7,926 nucleotides of DNA from Chloroflexota bacterium (GTDB taxonomy: Bacteria > Chloroflexota > Dehalococcoidia > Lucifugimonadales > Lucifugimonadaceae), in the NCBI GenBank assembly GCA_030831265.1, contig JAURLM010000137.1, forward strand, positions 1 to 7,926, written 5' to 3'. Below, piece after piece: positions 6,857-7,926 of this stretch. A model generated the notes under the pieces. The model was not told the DNA's origin. It saw nothing but the letters and a program-made list of their open reading frames with translations, and searched no databases. The translations under genes were made by a program, and so were the position numbers. Each line of letters starts with the position of its first letter. Within the stretch, counting starts at the first letter, position 1.

Positions 6857-6883
6857 GCATTCCGGGTGCTCAGACCCGAACGC
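6857..6883 (-). other. Imperfect inverted repeat upstream of the membrane protein gene
   Basis: On the minus strand GCGTTCGGGT and ACCCGGAATGC flank a 6-nt spacer. Five base pairs next to the loop are perfect; after one bulged base two more pairs form, and after a mismatch the outer two pairs form. It ends 48 nt before the ATG at 6808. It may be a leader hairpin or an operator. Evidence is structural only. Confidence 0.25.
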
Positions 6884-6986
6884 ATGCACTAAGTAAACTC
6901 AATGCACACGTTCACGAACAGGGAGAATCCGCCCACCAGTGCATACCAATCGCACAAAGCGCATTCATCTTTCACGCAATTCAAAT

Positions 6987-7013
6987 GGGTCACCCGGTGA
7001 GCCTTTTGGCTCA
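6987..7013 (-). terminator. Possible weak terminator or nested palindromes downstream of selB
   Basis: TGAGCC-AAAA-GGCTCA on the minus strand (6998-7013) is a perfect 6-bp stem lying 30 nt after the selB stop codon. It is followed by a second short palindrome (GGGTGACCC, 6987-6995), and the two overlap with a third alternative pairing (6990-7000). No real U-tract follows (only ATTTGAATT), so termination is possible but not well supported. Confidence 0.3.
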
Positions 7014-7043
7014 TGCGCGCAAAATGCCTGACACAAGCGTTGA

Positions 7044-7926
7044 CTAGAGATTGCGCAGGATACGGTCATCGCCACGGCGAATCGTCACACCGCGCCGGTC
7101 AAGCTCTTCAAGGAAAGACAACACGTACTTGCGGCTGGAACCGAACAGTTCCCGCACTTCGTTGATGCTGATCGTCCCACCAGCCGCTGCATGTTCCGTT
7201 ACCCGCTTCTGCATCTCGTCGAACGCGGTAGCCAGGAACACGGCTTCGGCGGTACGAACGACTTTCCCCTGGCTTTCCAGCCCGGAAAGCAACTCAGGGT
7301 CTATGGGCGAATCAGTCGGAGGAGAAAAGGGTTTGTTGCCAAGAAGCGCCAGGTACGAATCAACGTTCGCCTGTTGCGCCGGACTCAGCACCACGCTGTG
7401 TGCAGCCAGCCTGACGAGCGAACCGTCATTCTGCACCGAACCTTCTTCCGCCAGCGTACTGATGGCACGTAAAAACGGTGACGCCTTGAGTTTCAGCCGG
7501 TTTCGCAATTCTTCACGAGGCATCCCGCCACGCAACGGGTACAACCTGTGATATTCGGACAGCGCCAATTCAGCCGCCGATTTGATCATCGCCCAGCCGA
7601 CGGCTGAATACAGGAGTGCGCTATCAGGCGTCCCGATGCCCACTGCATCTCGTGATGCGACAAGGTTGGCTGCAAGCTCTTTCGCCGCTTCGTCGGACAA
7701 GTTGGAGTGTTTGCCCAGTTCGGCAACAGTAGCCGGTTCAATGGACCGCAATGTCTGCAGAGCAGCACTCTCACCTGATCCGCTGGTCAACGCCTGCAAC
7801 TCAGCAACCACTTCCGCGTCATTGCGCCGACGCCGCGGTGCATCCGGCACAAGGACAACTCCACCCCCCAACGTGTCCTGCGTATCCCGCAATACAAATC
7901 GGTCCCCACGCAACATCGCCACGCGC
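7044..7926 (-). CDS. selB: Selenocysteine-specific elongation factor SelB, C-terminal winged-helix region, partial
   Basis: The frame runs to a TAG at 7044-7046 and is open through the right edge, so about 293 C-terminal residues are visible and the GTPase domains lie outside. SelB carries Sec-tRNA to the ribosome and binds the SECIS RNA hairpin through its last winged-helix domains. The visible part starts with RGDRFVLRDTQDTLGGG, the end of the EF-Tu-like domain 3. A chain of winged-helix modules follows. YPLRGGMPREELRNRL with KASPFL marks the second or third module. INEVRELFGSSRKYVLSFLEELDRRGV, ending in RRGDDRILRNL, is the classic last module, where the Arg-Lys after SS and the LDRRG turn are typical of the RNA-contacting wing. 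Internal ATG or GTG codons near the edge are not the start. No selA, selD or selC is in the window; they would be expected nearby or elsewhere in the genome. Confidence 0.92.
   Translation of the reverse strand, partial: RVAMLRGDRFVLRDTQDTLGGGVVLVPDAPRRRRNDAEVVAELQALTSGSGESAALQTLRSIEPATVAELGKHSNLSDEAAKELAANLVASRDAVGIGTPDSALLYSAVGWAMIKSAAELALSEYHRLYPLRGGMPREELRNRLKLKASPFLRAISTLAEEGSVQNDGSLVRLAAHSVVLSPAQQANVDSYLALLGNKPFSPPTDSPIDPELLSGLESQGKVVRTAEAVFLATAFDEMQKRVTEHAAAGGTISINEVRELFGSSRKYVLSFLEELDRRGVTIRRGDDRILRNL

Larger units (their letters stand above)
6809..7043. other. Non-coding gap between selB and the membrane protein gene
   Basis: These 235 nt should contain the end of the selB transcript and the promoter of the membrane protein gene, both on the minus strand. 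I see no convincing -35/-10 pair, no coding ORF and no tRNA-Sec-like cloverleaf. Two secondary-structure elements are visible, at 6857-6883 and 6987-7013, and are listed separately. Confidence 0.5.

Noticed and set aside
6836..7043. A selenocysteine tRNA gene near selB.
   Set aside because: No long acceptor arm, TTC-type T loop or TCA anticodon arm could be assembled from this stretch on either strand.
7920..7922. Start of a complete gene at the GTG at 7922.
   Set aside because: The frame stays open to the right edge and the sequence begins inside domain 3 of SelB, so the gene is cut by the window.

Overview
The window is about 7.9 kb of moderately GC-rich, densely coded bacterial DNA. It holds eight genes, two of them cut by the window edges. 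There is no CRISPR array, insertion sequence or phage gene, and I found no rRNA or tRNA. The gene mix is a secreted TolB-like propeller lipoprotein with a Ser/Thr/Pro linker, an MFS transporter, a sugar-acid dehydratase of the enolase superfamily, a D-glutamate cyclase pair and SelB. This mix would fit an uncultured Chloroflexota lineage such as the SAR202/Dehalococcoidia group, which is known for enolase-superfamily expansions. That placement is inference from gene content only.

Layout. On the + strand, positions 1-201 are the end of nadC (NAD synthesis). A beta-propeller lipoprotein (257-1654) and an MFS permease (1707-2948) follow, with gaps of about 50 nt. The MFS gene converges on a minus-strand pair with only 10 nt between the stop codons. 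That pair is a DUF1445/YcsI-type protein (start 4657, stop 3857) followed by a DUF4392 protein (start 3807, stop 2959). In animals these two domains form one fused protein, D-glutamate cyclase (DGLUCY), so the pair is probably a two-gene version of that enzyme. A divergent intergenic region (4658-4894) separates the pair from a + strand D-galactonate dehydratase-like enzyme (4895-6049). A 17-nt palindrome lies just before that gene.

The dehydratase gene converges on a small minus-strand membrane protein (6808 to 6128) with two transmembrane helices around an extracytoplasmic helical domain. A strong hairpin between the two stop codons, with its T-tract on the minus strand, is a terminator for the membrane protein gene. 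After a 235-nt non-coding stretch, the right end carries the C-terminal winged-helix part of selB on the minus strand, so the organism probably makes selenoproteins.

How the genes work together. The central block (2959-6049) looks like a small catabolic island. The cyclase pair would turn D-glutamate into 5-oxo-D-proline, the dehydratase would process a sugar acid, and the adjacent permease could move a small molecule. Any link between these three is inference from proximity. The most interesting points are the split DGLUCY pair with a protein-like linker interrupted by a TGA, the stand-alone sensor-like membrane protein, and the palindrome before the dehydratase.
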